Notes: a model not told the origin generated them from the letters alone. Positions 10,466-22,285 are shown, numbered from the stretch's first letter. The stretch is 64,000 bases of DNA from Eucommia ulmoides (GCA_016647705.1 CM028328.1:4613311-4677310); one strand, 5' to 3'. Made by a program: numbers and translations.

Positions 10466-12604
10466 TGAGAAATTTCCAGAGCTCTCCATTCTCCTCGGCA
10501 TTGGTATCTTTTTTCTCATTTGTCCGGATAAAATGTCGTAATCCTTTTTTTTTCTTTTTTTTTTTTCTCTTCGGGTTCGTCCTCCAGCTCGGGGTTTGAT
10601 TCCTTGGAACGGACGTCTGTCAACTCTCTGTTCTTTCGGGTTGAGCGTTGTCCCACTCCAGGAGATGCCTCGTCGACTACCATGGCCAGGATCCACAAAA
10701 CGAACGGTGCGATCTAGTCATTCCTGGTTGACCATGCGGTTACGGTGAGTCGTGTCGACGACAGCAGGGGTGCATCTACATCACATGACCCTGGTGTTGG
10801 GGTCCCTCCTGATACCGTCACCATGGTGGATATTCCCTCTGGCATCTCCCTGCCCAAGCTACTTTGTGAAAACAAGGTGCACAATACTGGGCCAAAAAAC
10901 TTTTCATAAAGGTCCCGATCTTGAGCCCGGTGTAGAACACAAAAATGAATATGATAGAAAAGTCCATCCTTAACTGCCGAAGTGAATACTTTTTCCCGGA
11001 GGGGGTTCAGACTATTGTTCCCGGGCCCGACGATCAGGTCTGTATGCCACCGACGGGCTACATGACCGTTTATAAGCAATAACTGGAGGCGGGTCTCTGA
11101 TTTTCGATCCACTAGTGGATCTGAGCCCTCTGCGATGAGTATCATTTGTGTCTGTCACAAATTACTCCAAATGGTATGAGGGCCCTGGTGGCATCATATA
11201 TCATCTTTCGGGTCGAGGGACTCGAGCCTGGCGTTGAGCTCTTCAAGGCTCTATTCTACCCCAAGCCAGTTCCCTGAGGTGCTTAGTAGTGCTATATCTC
11301 GTTCAGGTCAACTTTCTTGAATGACCTGGACTCTTCCATTCAAAACTGGAAGCCCTAGTTCTTTTATCTCGGAAGGAGCGGTTGGCAATCCGGCCCAAAA
11401 AATGAAGGAAAGTACCTTATTCAAATGGAATAGGGAAAAGTCGGTAAGACTATGGTCCCTCGGGGGGAATTTTTGTTCTCAGATTTATCTTTACACTTGC
11501 ATTAATAATTTTCCATTGTGATTTCGCGCAGCGAAAGAAGTACTCAAGAAGAAGAGGCCCGAGCTGAACAATGAGATTGTCGAGTAGAGGGATAAGGTTC
11601 TAAGGACGATCTTCAAGGAAGTGAACACCCTGATCGATTCTCATCTCTTCACCATCTACTGGTACCTTCTACCGGGCACTCTATTTGTCCTCAACATCCT
11701 TACAGACTCAAGCAATGGTAAGTGAGTTCGACCTTGTCAATTCTTTATACTTGAATTTTTATATCATTCTCAGCTCAACCGCGTAAATACTCTTGTGTAG
11801 AACTGGATACTGCCGGCCTGGACAGATAAATTTCTAAATATCTTGTTGAATATTGTAATTATAGACAAGGCGATGGTTGTTCAAAAGTTGATGGAAAAGA
11901 AGGCCCGAGAGGCCACCGAGGTGGCAAAGGTCGACGGCTCGGAGCATACTAGAGGATCCCAAGCTGGCCAGACATCCTAACTTCCCCCAATGTTGTCACA
12001 GCAACAGTAACAACAACAACAGCACCTGAGGATACCTGCCTAGAGCATCTCTCCCGCTCTTCTGGGGTTGTGATAAGGGACACCTTACAGTTAAATTCGG
12101 GTTCCCGTCAGTCCACCCGTACTGGGAATTGAGACACCTTCCCCCAAGCTTTCGACAAGAGGAAAAGGAAGGCCCACGAGGGCAAACAAAAGAAGCACAA
12201 GTCGTCCAAGGGGGCCAAGCTCATGGCCAAGGCTTCCTCTGAACTGACGGTCGACGACCCTTTTTTTGGGATCCCATGTAAGACCCCGATCTTTGATATA
12301 CGTGTAATTTAAAATCGCGTTTTAAAATGTTTCGAAAATATCGGGGTGGATTGCGATATTAATTGTGTGATTTAAAAGTTTAGGGTTCAAATGGTAATTT
12401 TTAAAATATTAAAATTAGAATTGGGTTTAATTAATATCCTAATAAAAATAAATGGGAGGTTAGTGTAATTTAAATATATTATATATGTATATGTGTGTGT
12501 GCTATGCGATCAAACAAAAACGAAAAGAAAAAAAAAAAGGGAGAAGAAGAATCGAGAACGGAGAGGGAGGAAAAGTAGATCGGTGAGGTTTGGGCCTCTT
12601 CTTT

Positions 12605-12670
12605 TCAACACATATATATACATACATACATACATACATACATACATAAGGACACACACACACACACAGC
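12605..12670. repeat. Microsatellite (CATA)n followed by (CA)n
   Basis: ATATATACATACATACATAC continues for about seven CATA units, followed by about seven CA units. It lies in the U3 part of the solo LTR; the LTRs at 50240 and 57400 have shorter CATA runs at the same place. Confidence 0.9.
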
Positions 12671-14089
12671 AGAAAAAGAAGGAGAAAACAGAGAGAGAAG
12701 AGAGTCCGTTCGGTAGGTGGGTGGCGGTCGTTCAGCGTCGTCGGAGTGTGTGTCTGTGTGTGTTTTGTGTGTGTTCCGTTGTGTGTATGTGATTGGATTA
12801 TGTGCGTGTGTATGTCGCCGTCGGTTAATCGGACCGACGGTAAGTGAGAGATAGAGAGAGAAAGAAGTGGGTATACGAGTGTTGTCATCGTGGGAGAGGT
12901 CGCTGGAGTTGTCGTCGGTGGAATCCAAACAAAAACGAAAAGAGAGAGAGGGTGTTCGGTTGGTCCGTCCAGTTCGTCGGCGGAGCGATCAGATGAGTGC
13001 GTGGGTGTGTTTCGGTGCGAGGGTGCTCATCGTTAATCATGTGTGTATGTGTGTGCTTTGCGTGTGGGTTTGGTTCGATGGTGGTTCGATTGTGGTGCGC
13101 CGGAGTTGACGCCGGAGTGGAGTGTAGAGAGAGAGAGAGAGAGAAAGAAGTGGGTGTGTGAAACTGTCGGGGTGTGTGTGTGCTCCTCTGCTTGGTCTCG
13201 TTTGTATGTGTGTGTGTGCAATTGTAAGTGGTTGTGGTTGGTTGTGGATGGCCGGCAGGCGGTGGCGTGATCGGAGGGTGGTCGGCCGGGGCTGTGAACC
13301 GAAACAGGAAACAAGGCCAAAACAGAGAAAAGAAAAGAAGGAAAAAAAAAAGAAAGAAAAAAAAAAGAGAGGAGAAATTGCAGAAACCACCCCAGGAAAA
13401 TTCAAAACCCATCTCGTGGCCGCCGAACGATTCGGAAACAGGTGAAATTTCAAATCGATTATTAATTCTTGTTAAATTAAATTTTATTTAGCGTTACAAT
13501 TCCTGTAATCGTAACAGTCTCGCCACGGTTAATTTTAATAACGTTTTTCATTAAGTTTAGTATAGTTTACTAAATTAAATTCTAGCATCAAAATTTTGTA
13601 ACCAGGATAATAAATTCGGGACCGTTCACATAAATAAATTTTATACAATAATTAGTAACGGAGTGAAATTAACCAAATAACAATTTTTATAAATAAAAAG
13701 GTGGGGAATAGGAAATTACGGAAATTTGGGTCTGCATTGCGGGATTAGGTTATTGTTTGCATAAAGTATTAATTTAGGCCCTGTCACTATTAGGTTCGCA
13801 GGCACCGGAGAACCAGAAAAAAAAAAATAGGCGGTCAAAGTCTTCGAAAACGGATAATCAGGTGAGTGTACTGTCTTCTTGCAAAAATCTATTTTCATAT
13901 ATATATATATGATGGAAAAATGTGTTTACTTGAAAATGGATGAATTTTCTAACTTACATGGATCAAGCATTATTTTGGGTATTTCTGATATTGTGGATAT
14001 CATTGTTTATTGTTGAGGTGTCAGTTGATGGTGGGCGGAGTTGTTGTTGTTGAGGTGAGGTGAGGCGGAGATTGGTGGTGGATATTCAC

Positions 14090-14230
14090 CCGCTTGGCTT
14101 AGTCCAGCGGAGCGTTGTTTCACCCGTCTGGTTTAGTCCAGCGGAGCGTTGTTTCACCCGTCTGGTTTAGTCTAGCGGAGCGTTGTTTCACCCGTCTGGC
14201 ACAGCCCAGCGGAGCGTTGTTATATCCCGC
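14090..14230. repeat. Minisatellite in the solo LTR
   Basis: About four units of roughly 40 bp containing TTTCACCCGTCTGG and CCAGCGGAGCGTTG. Equivalent arrays occur at 51860-51960 and 58940-59045. Confidence 0.85.
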
Positions 14231-15830
14231 TAGGAAAGCATATCCTATGGGATACGGTACCGTTGTAACTCCCGATCGTGAGGTTAAAACGATCACATGG
14301 CTAGCCGAGGTGTGGGGGTGGTGTGATGTGGTGTAGTGTGGTGTGATGTGGTGTGGTGTGGTGAGATGTGGTGTTGTATGTGGTATTTGGTCGTATGTGA
14401 TGTTTCGTTATACGTGTTGATGTAGTGTTTTATTATATCATCGTTGGTGATTTATCACATTATTTTATGTTGATGGTTTGGACGGTTTTCATATATTTGA
14501 TATATGTTTATGGATGATAAATTCTGAATGGTAGAAAGAAAGAGTTTTCTTGTGGTATATAATTTTTATACTACTGTTCAAAATGTGTTTGTTTATATGC
14601 ATTAAGCTTGATCCATTTAAATGTTGTATTATTTAGAATGTATTATTATCTTAAAAAAAATAATTTTTTTTTTACTAAGAAGGCAGTACACTCGCAGGTG
14701 AAACGGCTAGGAATCGGTCCCCTATTGGCACTAGGTAGAGCTATGTGATGGAGTTATATGAGAGTTTTGTGATGAGCTGTCAAAGGAGAGCCTATAAAAT
14801 ATTCTTGGATAAATACGTTATGTGAGAAACAAATTGTTGGGACGGGTGTGTCCCCATATTAGAGGATTGTATATTATATTAATGTAGGTATATTGTCGTT
14901 CATGAGTTGATAGGTTGTTGGTGATGTCATGTTGCCGTCACGCCGGTCCCGGGATGACGGGTGTCCGGGATGGGGTGTGTCATCCCAAACATAGGGATCC
15001 TAGTCGATCGGTCCCTGTTGAAAAGTCTAGAGGTAATGCATGCTTACCTCCGTCGCATCACCCCTCCCAATGAGCACCGATAACCTCATGCTCCAAGTTG
15101 TCTGTGACTAGATCTCGGTAAGCACCCCATCAATTATATTTCTATTTTGCTTTAATCAATTTATCAAAATTTTCCAAGTGTTCCTGAATTTGCCGCCTTG
15201 ATGCAGTACATGCTCCGAATATCGATCATGTATGACCGAATCTCTGAGAGAGCCATGGAGGATTCAATCCTCCGGTCAAAAAAGACTGCGGAAGAGGTGA
15301 AGGTGAATAGACTAAGTGACGACCTCCTGCTCGCCACCCAAGCTCATAACAGCCTCCAATCCTGGTATGTCCTCGTCACGCAGAAACAAGACAACCTTCA
15401 AAAACAAAAGACTGACCTAGAGAAGAAGGTGGATGAACTGGAGAAAAGGCTGAAGAAAGAAGATCTGCTCAGAGCGAAGGCAATCCGTAAAGCCGAGAAG
15501 AAAGTCATCCAAGACTATAAGTCGGGTGCAGAATTTGAGAACCTAAAGTATGAACTAGCTACCGAGTACATGGACAACAATCATAAGGCCACGATTCACT
15601 TTCTTCAGAGCCACTATCCCGATTTCGACTATTCGGGGGTCGGGATGGAGTTTTCCAAGCAAGAAGAGTTGGCGGTCGAAAGGGTAGCCGAGGTGATCCT
15701 ATAGGAGCAAGCTCAGGAGGCAGAGGCCGAAGAAGGAGATGATGAGGAGGCCGAGGGGGAATAAGAGAACGGGGATGAGGACACGACGGTTGACGCTGTG
15801 GACATCGAACGTGTCTTTGGAGAAGAATAG

Positions 15831-16557
15831 GCCTCTTGGAGGTCTTGAGCGTGGTGCCACATCCTCGGCCCGAATATTTTTGAAGACTTGAACTTTTTGT
15901 TTTTTTTTTTTTTTTTTTTTTTGTCTAACATGATTGTGTAAATGGACATGAACCCCACTGATGTAAGCCCTCATTTTTTGAATATAATACATAGGAGATT
16001 TTTTTGAGCAATTGCTTGTCTCAACTCTCTTCTCACTCTTCCCTTCTGTTTAGGATATATGAAGTGAGTCGTTTCCACATTCAGCCCGACACTATGTACA
16101 TGGGCATGAACCCCAATGATATGCTTGGGGTAATATGGTCGGTTGCTGTGGTAGACTTGTTTAACTTTCAAAACTTAGCGCCCATGTTGAGCGCTCGTGG
16201 ATCTTAGCTTGGCATTTTTTTTAGTGGAGTCCAAATCTATGGATCCGAGCTGGTGTTGCCCCAAGAGTGTAGCTCAGCCAAAAATTTACACTCGGTGTGT
16301 ATTTTGACGCCATTTGGTTTTGGAATCCTTTTGGTCAAGATTTCATACTTGCTTTTGTCAAGACTGTACTCACCCTGCCCCCCCAGCCTGTAGTGAGAGT
16401 AGTTTCACTGCTCGTGCTACTGGCTAGAATGTGGTTCTTCGGAATAGTTCTTGATGTTTCTGGGTATTTCGGAGTATTGCTTTAGTAGAATATTGTTTCT
16501 TGAAAAGTCATTGCATTGATATGAAAATACATTACACTTGGCATGAAAATAGAATGT
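15831..16557. other. Spacer between antisense ORF and integrase, no gene seen
   Basis: Contains a 22-base T run at about 15901-15922, possible polyadenylation-type AATATAATA sequence near 15980 for the plus-strand ORF, and no convincing coding sequence. Confidence 0.4.
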
Positions 16558-16867
16558 TTACAAAATGGCCTGATATCTACAGTAGTACTGCTTGAGATGG
16601 TCGGTATTCCATGAGTGTCGTAGCGGGACTCCCTCCTCGGTCTCGAGCTCGTATGTGCCTGGTCTTGCAATTTTGATAATGCGGTAATGTCCCTCCCAGC
16701 TGGGGGCTAACTTCCCCGCGTTCTGCTCTTTAGTTGCTAAGGTCACTTTCCTGAGGACGAGGTCTCCAACCTCAAAATGGCACGGACATACCCTTTTATC
16801 ATAGTATCGAGTTGCCCATTGTTGGTAAGCTGCTTGGCATATACGAGCATTCTCTCATCGTTTGATA
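16558..16867 (-). pseudogene. Integrase C-terminal region (Tat pol end)
   Basis: The minus strand encodes ENARICQAAYQQWATRYYDK, a GDLVLRK stretch, KLAPSWEGHYRIIKIARPG and TYELETEEG followed by a WNTDHLKQYY end. This is the GPY-like C-terminal module of Ty3/gypsy integrases. An insertion (about 16868-18190) separates it from the catalytic part. Confidence 0.8.
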
Positions 16868-18190
16868 GGTGTAATTTATTTATTCCCAAGCCAATTTTGG
16901 TAGTTTTTGAGTATTTTTATAGCGTTTTAATATGTTTTTATTTGTTTTATTATAAATTAGGTGTTTGGGACAAAAAAGGATGAAAACAGGTTATAATCGA
17001 GCAAGTCGGTGGAAGAACGGTAGAGAAAAAGAGAAAAAAGATCAAAGTTCAGAGCCTGCATCCACCACTGCAGTAGTGAAAACCATCGCTACAACGGTCA
17101 AAATGCAAAGAGTTGCTAAATTCCCCACCGTTGTAGCGGTCACCAGTAAGACGCCTACTGACTTCTCCACCGCTACAGCGGTCCGACACCAGCTTGAATA
17201 GATATTTTAGGATATTTTCTAAGATATTTTGAATCCTATTATATCCCCTCTTCTCCCCCAAACACTTATGATGTTTTTGAAAGGTTTTTGGGAGCTCCAA
17301 ACTCTATCAACCAAGAGAAGATCACAAAACCAAGAAAAGGAAACGATCTCGGAGCGATTTTAGCATCGGTTCTTCGGATAACAGCTAGTCTCCGTGTTTC
17401 TGTCTTTATTTCTTAGTTTTGGTTGATAGTTTTGTATATGTTTAACTTGTATATTGTTGTATATGTGGTTATAGCCATGAGAAACTAAACATATATTGTC
17501 TAGGGAACGATTCGTTTATGAAAACGTCATTTATTTAATCTTTGTTTCGTTATCGGTTGTTCATGTTTATCCGATTGTGTTTACCATTTTATTACAATCA
17601 TTATATGCTTGTTATCGTATTGTGGTTGGTTTGAGAATACGGGATTTGATACTCAGGAGAGGTAACCCCAGATTTGGATTAGGGTTTAAGCACAACGTGA
17701 TGATCTAATAACCTAAGAGGGCGTTAGAAAGTATGCAATCCGTAAGGTTGGGGCGAGACTCATGTGACCAAGTGTCGTATAGATACTAAAGAGGGACTTC
17801 TGCGTTGACGCAAAGTCACACATTCATTCACTTTACACTCGGGAGAGGTAGTGAGTGGGATTTCGATACCTAAATTGTCGGATAGTGTGAATGACGTTAA
17901 TGTAAACTAGATTGAATCGAACGCATTTAAATGAACGAAGTTAATCCATAGACAATTTACTCCCTTAAACGTCAATATTAGTATATTAGTTTAATTAGTT
18001 TAATTAACTTAGTTTAATATATTATATTATCAAAAACTACATTTCAGTTGCCTAAATAAAGTTAGGTTATGATAATCGCGGTACTTAGCAACGATCTAAT
18101 CCAATCCCTGTAGATACGATAACCCATACTCTTCCCACTCTACTAAAACTTGATCCGTACACTTGCAGTGAAAGTGGCGATGTAATATTC
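16868..18190. mobile_element. Unclassified insertion in integrase, probably non-autonomous retroelement
   Basis: About 1.3 kb of non-coding AT-rich sequence splits the integrase reading frame. Its left part starts near TTTGATAGGTGTAATTTATT. Its right part contains AATCCCTGTAGATACGATAA and ends near GTACACTTGCAGTG, a sequence style seen at the ends of plant non-autonomous retroelements. No LTR pair, coding capacity or clean target duplication was found, so the boundaries are approximate. Confidence 0.5.
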
Positions 18191-18192
18191 TA

Positions 18193-19029
18193 CTAATATT
18201 GTTCTTCTAGCAGGTCTAGATTGAGGGCTAGCATAGTCTCATTTGCTTCTTGGTCCTGACCCCTAACAGACGTTCGAAGGGTTGACATTCCGATCTCTGC
18301 AGGGATCACGGACTCGAATCCGAACGACTTTGCGAATGGTGTTTCTTCTATTGGGGTTCGGGAAGTGGTATGATATGCCCAAAGAATAGGATAAAGGTCC
18401 TCCACCTACCTCCCATTGCTCTTATTGAGCTTGGTCTTCAAACCGTGTAGGATTGTTCGGTTGGTGACCTCAACCTGGCCATTAGCCTGTAGGTGACTTG
18501 GTGATGCAAAATGAGTTTGGATACCAAGGCCGAAACAAAAGGCAGCAAACAAATCATTGTCGAATTGAGTGCCGTTGTCGGACACTATTGCCTTTGGGAT
18601 TTCGAACCGGCACACAATCGATTTCTAGACGAAGTCTCGGATTTTTTCTTTGGTGATGTACGCTAAGGGTTCGGCCTCTACCTACTTGGTGAAGTAATCA
18701 ATAGAGATGACCAAGAACTTTTTCTGATTGGTGCCTTGAGGAAAATGGCCTAACAGATCTATTCTCCACTGGGCTAATGGCCATGGGCTCGTCATCAAGA
18801 CCATGTTCGTTGGAGGCAAATGAGGGTGGGGATTGAAACAATGGCACTTGTCGTATTTTTTCATGAATTCAGCCGCGTCCTCGAGCATTTTGGGCCAAAA
18901 GTACCCTCGGCGAAACAACTTGCCAACCAGAGTTTTGCCCCCCGAGCGATTGCCACATATCCTCTCATGGACTTCCTTAATTATGTAATCGGCCTCTTCT
19001 GGTCGGAGGCATCAAGAATATGGGCCTGA
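18193..19029 (-). pseudogene. Integrase catalytic core (Tat element)
   Basis: The minus-strand reading has the zinc-binding region (FMKKYDKCHCFNPH), then LAQWRIDLLGHFPQG, ISIDYFTK, EIPKAIVSDNGTQFDND, SHLQANGQVEVTNRTI and LYPILWAYHTTSRTPIEETP. These cover the D, D and E catalytic positions of retroviral-type integrases. Three in-frame TAG stops (at 18682-18684, 18625-18627 and 18406-18408) each replace a tryptophan that is conserved in the family (TKWVEAE, FVWKSI and RWVED contexts). The gene is dead but recently so. Confidence 0.88.
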
Positions 19030-19130
19030 GAAGGAGCGTCAATAAAGGATCTCATCCATAATGCAATATCTGGCAAATCTGTACCGCATTCTTCTTGTCT
19101 TATTTTGGTCATCGGGTAGTGTTCCGTCCT

Positions 19131-19768
19131 TCAAGTATTGTTGTATTGGATCCATACAAGGGGTTGATCGCTAAGCCCACAGATTGATGCCACCTGGTCG
19201 GATATCGCCGTGCTCGGAGCATCCAGGTACTCATCGGGTATGCTCCTCTTCAGAGTCCATTCTACCACCGAGACGAGGTTTTCTAGGGCATCCGCGTGTT
19301 GGTTCTCTTCTCGGGGTATTTGGGTCACATAGATTTTTTCAAATTTCGCCATCAGGGCCTTGACTCTCTCTAGATAGGCGGTCATACTAAGATCCTTCGC
19401 TAAATAATCTTCATTGACCTGGTTGACGACTAGTTGAGAGTCGCAGAAGACGGTCAGCGTGTTCACGTTAAATTCCCGGGCTAAGCGTAGGCTGGCGAGC
19501 AAAGCCTTGTATTAACCTCGTTGTTAGTTGCTCTGAACCCTAGCCTTAGGGCGTATTCGATCTCTTCGTTGTCAGGGGCAACAAGTACCATTCCCGCCCC
19601 ACAACTGTTGGTGTTGGACGACCCATCAATGAAAAGCTTCCACGTTGTTGGATTGTAATCTGGATTCGATCCCCTTAACATTCTTTCCGCTTCCACGGGT
19701 TTTGCTCCCAGGTGGCCAACAGGTGGCTCTAGATCATCAGAGAATGTGAGCTCAATAATGAAATCCAC
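19131..19768 (-). pseudogene. Second RNase H-like domain (Tat hallmark)
   Basis: Minus-strand blocks WKLFIDGSSNTNSCGAGMVL, EYALRLGFRATNNE, RLAREFNVNTLTVFCDSQLV, KALMAKFEKIYVTQIPREEN and HADALENL match the additional, archaeal-type RNase H carried by Tat-lineage elements between RNase H and integrase. A frameshift near 19495 separates the two halves. Confidence 0.85.
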
Positions 19769-20100
19769 TAGGACTTGGCCTTTAATGGCGGTCCTAGGGA
19801 GGTATTCAATGTGGAACTATCCTAGCTCAAGGAAGTACTTCATTAACCATCCCGAGACGTCCGGTGAATGCAGAATCTGCCTTATCGGCTGGTCAGTTAG
19901 GATGATGATCGTGTAAGCTTGGAAGTACTGTTTTAGCTTCCGGGAGGCCACCAACAAGGTTTAATCAAGCTTTTCAAATTTGGTGTACTTGGTCTCGGCA
20001 TCCGAAAGAACTCTACTAGAGTAATAGATGGGATGCTGAACATCGGTATCCTCTCTTACAAGGGTCGCCCTAATCGCTGTTGGAGAGGCATAAATCTATA
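19769..20100 (-). pseudogene. RNase H domain joined to RT (Tat pol)
   Basis: The minus-strand reading gives AIRATLVREDTDVQHPIYYS, SRVLSDAETKYTKFEKLD, LLVASRKLKQYFQAYTIIIL and TDQPIRQILHSPDVSGWLMK, the usual first RNase H domain following RT. Two stops interrupt it. Confidence 0.75.
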
Positions 20101-21032
20101 AGTATAGATTTTCTCCCGCCTTCGGGGTGCTGAACATGGGAGTAGAAGAGAGAAAATTTTTGAGCTCCTGGAAAGTTATTTCGCATTCTTCTATCCATCC
20201 AAAGTTGTTGTTGCCCCACCTTGAAGAAAGACAGACATTTCTCTGACGCTCGTGAGATGAACCGATTGAGGCCAACGAGCCTCCACGTCAGCATCTGCAC
20301 TTTTTTCTTAGTCTGAGGAGAGGTCATTCCGAGTACTGCGGTTATCTGATCAAGATTAGCATCGATACCGCATTGGGAGACAATGTACCCGGGGAACTTT
20401 CTTGAAAAAACTCCAAAACTACATTTGTTGGGGTTGAGTTTCATGCAGTGAGTTTTGAGCTTATCGAAGCAGTTCTGGAGATGTTGACTGTGGTCAAAAG
20501 CCCTCGAGCTCTTAACCGACATGTCATCGATGTAAACCTCCATCGTCTGCTCGATTTTTTCCTTAAATATTTTGTTCACCAGCCGTTGGTACGTTGCTCC
20601 GGCATTGCGCTAGCCGAATGGCATAACCTTGTAGCAGTATGTCCCATTGTCCGTGATGAATGATGGCTTGCTTTTGTCGAGGGGGAACATAGGGATTTGG
20701 TTGTACCCGGCATAAGCGTCGAGGAAACTCAGGCGCTCATACCCTGTCATGGCGTAGATGATGATGTCGATTCTGGGGAGAGGAAAGAAGTCATTCGGGC
20801 ATGCTTTGTTCAGGTCCTTGAAGTCGATGCAGAGGTGCCACTTGTTATCGTCCTTGGGGACCAGGACCACATTTTCTAGCCAGTCAAAGAACTTGACTTC
20901 TTTGATGACGTCGGATTTGATCAGTTTGTCCATTTCTTCTTTGATAATCTTTTGGTGCTCCGGATGAAACTTTCTCTGCTTCTGTCTTATAGGAGGGTGG
21001 TGCGGGTTCGCGTGCAGGCGATGCATCACCAC
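20070..21032 (-). pseudogene. Reverse transcriptase (Tat element)
   Basis: Two open pieces give an almost complete RT: EEMDKLIKSDVIKEV, WLENVVLVPKDDNKWHLCID, FKDLNKACPNDFFPLPRID, SFLDAYAGYNQI, YCYKVMPFG, then EVYIDDMSVKS with an intact Y-I-D-D motif. The pieces are separated by a single in-frame TAG near 20610, just after MPFG. It lies downstream of protease in the element, with an insertion in between. Confidence 0.9.
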
Positions 21033-21394
21033 ACTCGTGTCGATCCCCTGCAGCTCATCATGGGACCATGCGAAGACGTCATAATTTTTTCGAAGCAGCT
21101 CGGTAAGTTCAACTCTTTGTTCGGATACGAGGCTAACTCAAATCCTTACTGTTCTTTCTCTAATTGTTAGATGGATGGGAATCTCCACCAGTTCCTTGTG
21201 TGGCCAGGGACCGACCTCCTCCTCTCGGGGATCGTTGATGGGTACCGGCCCAGGTCCCCGGTCCAGAGCCATGATTTCTGGTTCTCCGAGCTCCGGCTCT
21301 GTCTTTGATTGCTATTTTCTTTTTTCTAGTGCCCTCCGAGCACAAGCCCAAGAGGACTCCTGGTCTTCTCTCACCACTCCCATACTCCTCTAAT
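21033..21394 (-). pseudogene. Protease-RT linker of the Tat pol
   Basis: Minus-strand remnants between protease and RT. Frames are mixed: the region reads in different frames as EELTELLRKNYDVFAWSHD-like words just upstream of RT. No independent gene. It ends at the insertion near 21395. Confidence 0.45.
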
Positions 21395-22249
21395 CGCTAA
21401 AAAATAATTCTCTTATTAAGCACAAAATATTGTAGTATAGTGTGCTTAAGCACGAGTGTCGAACCACAAGGATCAGTCTTATAACTATCGATTTCTGATT
21501 ATTTTTCTTCCCGAAATGGAAACGAAATTTGATTTTTGATTTGTTTTGATTTTAGGAACGAAATTAAATATTAGGATTAACAATAAAAATAATTACCGAG
21601 TTAGGATTTATGGATCTGTATTTTGGATATTATTTTTTTTTCTTGTATTTCCTATTTAACTCGGATTTGTGTAAGCGAGTGTTCCAAGCTACAAACCGGA
21701 ATTACTCAGAAAGATATGGATTGTTATTCTCTAGCATGGTTAATCTTTGTTATTTAATTCCTACACTACACTAATCTATGGTGAATTAACATCTAGACAT
21801 AAATCATTCAGACAAATAATCAATCCCAAAAGAATACGATTGTATAACGATTAGATCGAGACCACATGTACACGATCTAATGTTCTAGTTGTAATTGGAC
21901 TCAACCCAAAATCTCTACAAGAATATTTTGAAATTAAATCCAATCATAATAATAACATTTCAAGAGCAAAATTCATGTTATACAATTGTTACACAAAATC
22001 CAAAATTAAATAAGAAAATACAATATTACATAAATCCAAAATACTTCACCATAATTCTAACCCGATAAAAGGGATTTAGCCGCTCATTATTTTGTGGAGT
22101 GATATTTTCACAGATGAAATCCTCAAAAATACCAATATCATTTATGCAATTTTGAACCTAGAATTCCTCCTTTTACAAAATGGTGAGAAGACGATATGAA
22201 AATTAAGACTTTTTGCTCAAGGTCCTCTCTCCTCTTCTCATCCTAAAAA

Positions 22250-22285
<36 letters not shown>

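Larger units (their letters stand above)
12277..14982 (+). repeat. Solo LTR (2.7-kb family) with 5-bp target duplication
   Basis: Starts TGTAAGACCCCGATC and ends GGGGTGTGTCA, flanked by TCCCA at 12272-12276 and at 14983-14987. The sequence corresponds throughout to the LTRs at 49931 and 57094. No internal retrotransposon sequence is present, so it is a product of LTR-LTR recombination. It splits the antisense ORF of the Tat element just after codons for DDPFFGIP. Low-complexity ORFs on both strands (12493-13491) are not genes. Confidence 0.93.
10530..15830 (+). pseudogene. Antisense ORF of the Tat element (Transposase_28-like), broken
   Basis: The plus-strand reading runs opposite to gag-pol. 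It begins with an ATGTCG followed by a Ser-rich stretch (SGSSSSSGFDSLERTSVNSL), then TMARIHKTNGAI, SFLVDHAVTVSRVDD and TVTMVDIPSGISLPKLLCEN. Next come EGVQTIVPGPDDQVCMPPTG and YMTVYKQ, reminiscent of the domain called 'putative gypsy type transposon' (Transposase_28). The middle has Lys-rich and Gln-rich parts (11540-12270). After the inserted solo LTR the frame resumes with a 168-codon coiled-coil stretch (15198-15704, heptad-like KTDLEKKVDELEKRLKKED) and an acidic Glu-rich tail ending near 15830. Several stops and frameshifts interrupt it. Antisense ORFs at this place are known in Tat relatives such as Grande and Retand; their function is not established. Confidence 0.65.

Noticed and set aside
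12493..13491. Several open frames of 75-175 codons on both strands
   Set aside because: They lie in the GTGTGTG- and GA-rich part of the solo LTR, have extreme composition, and overlap one another in all frames. No protein family is recognisable.
16868..18190. CATCG at the left and CGATG at the right border as a target duplication
   Set aside because: They are reverse complements, not direct repeats, so they do not qualify.
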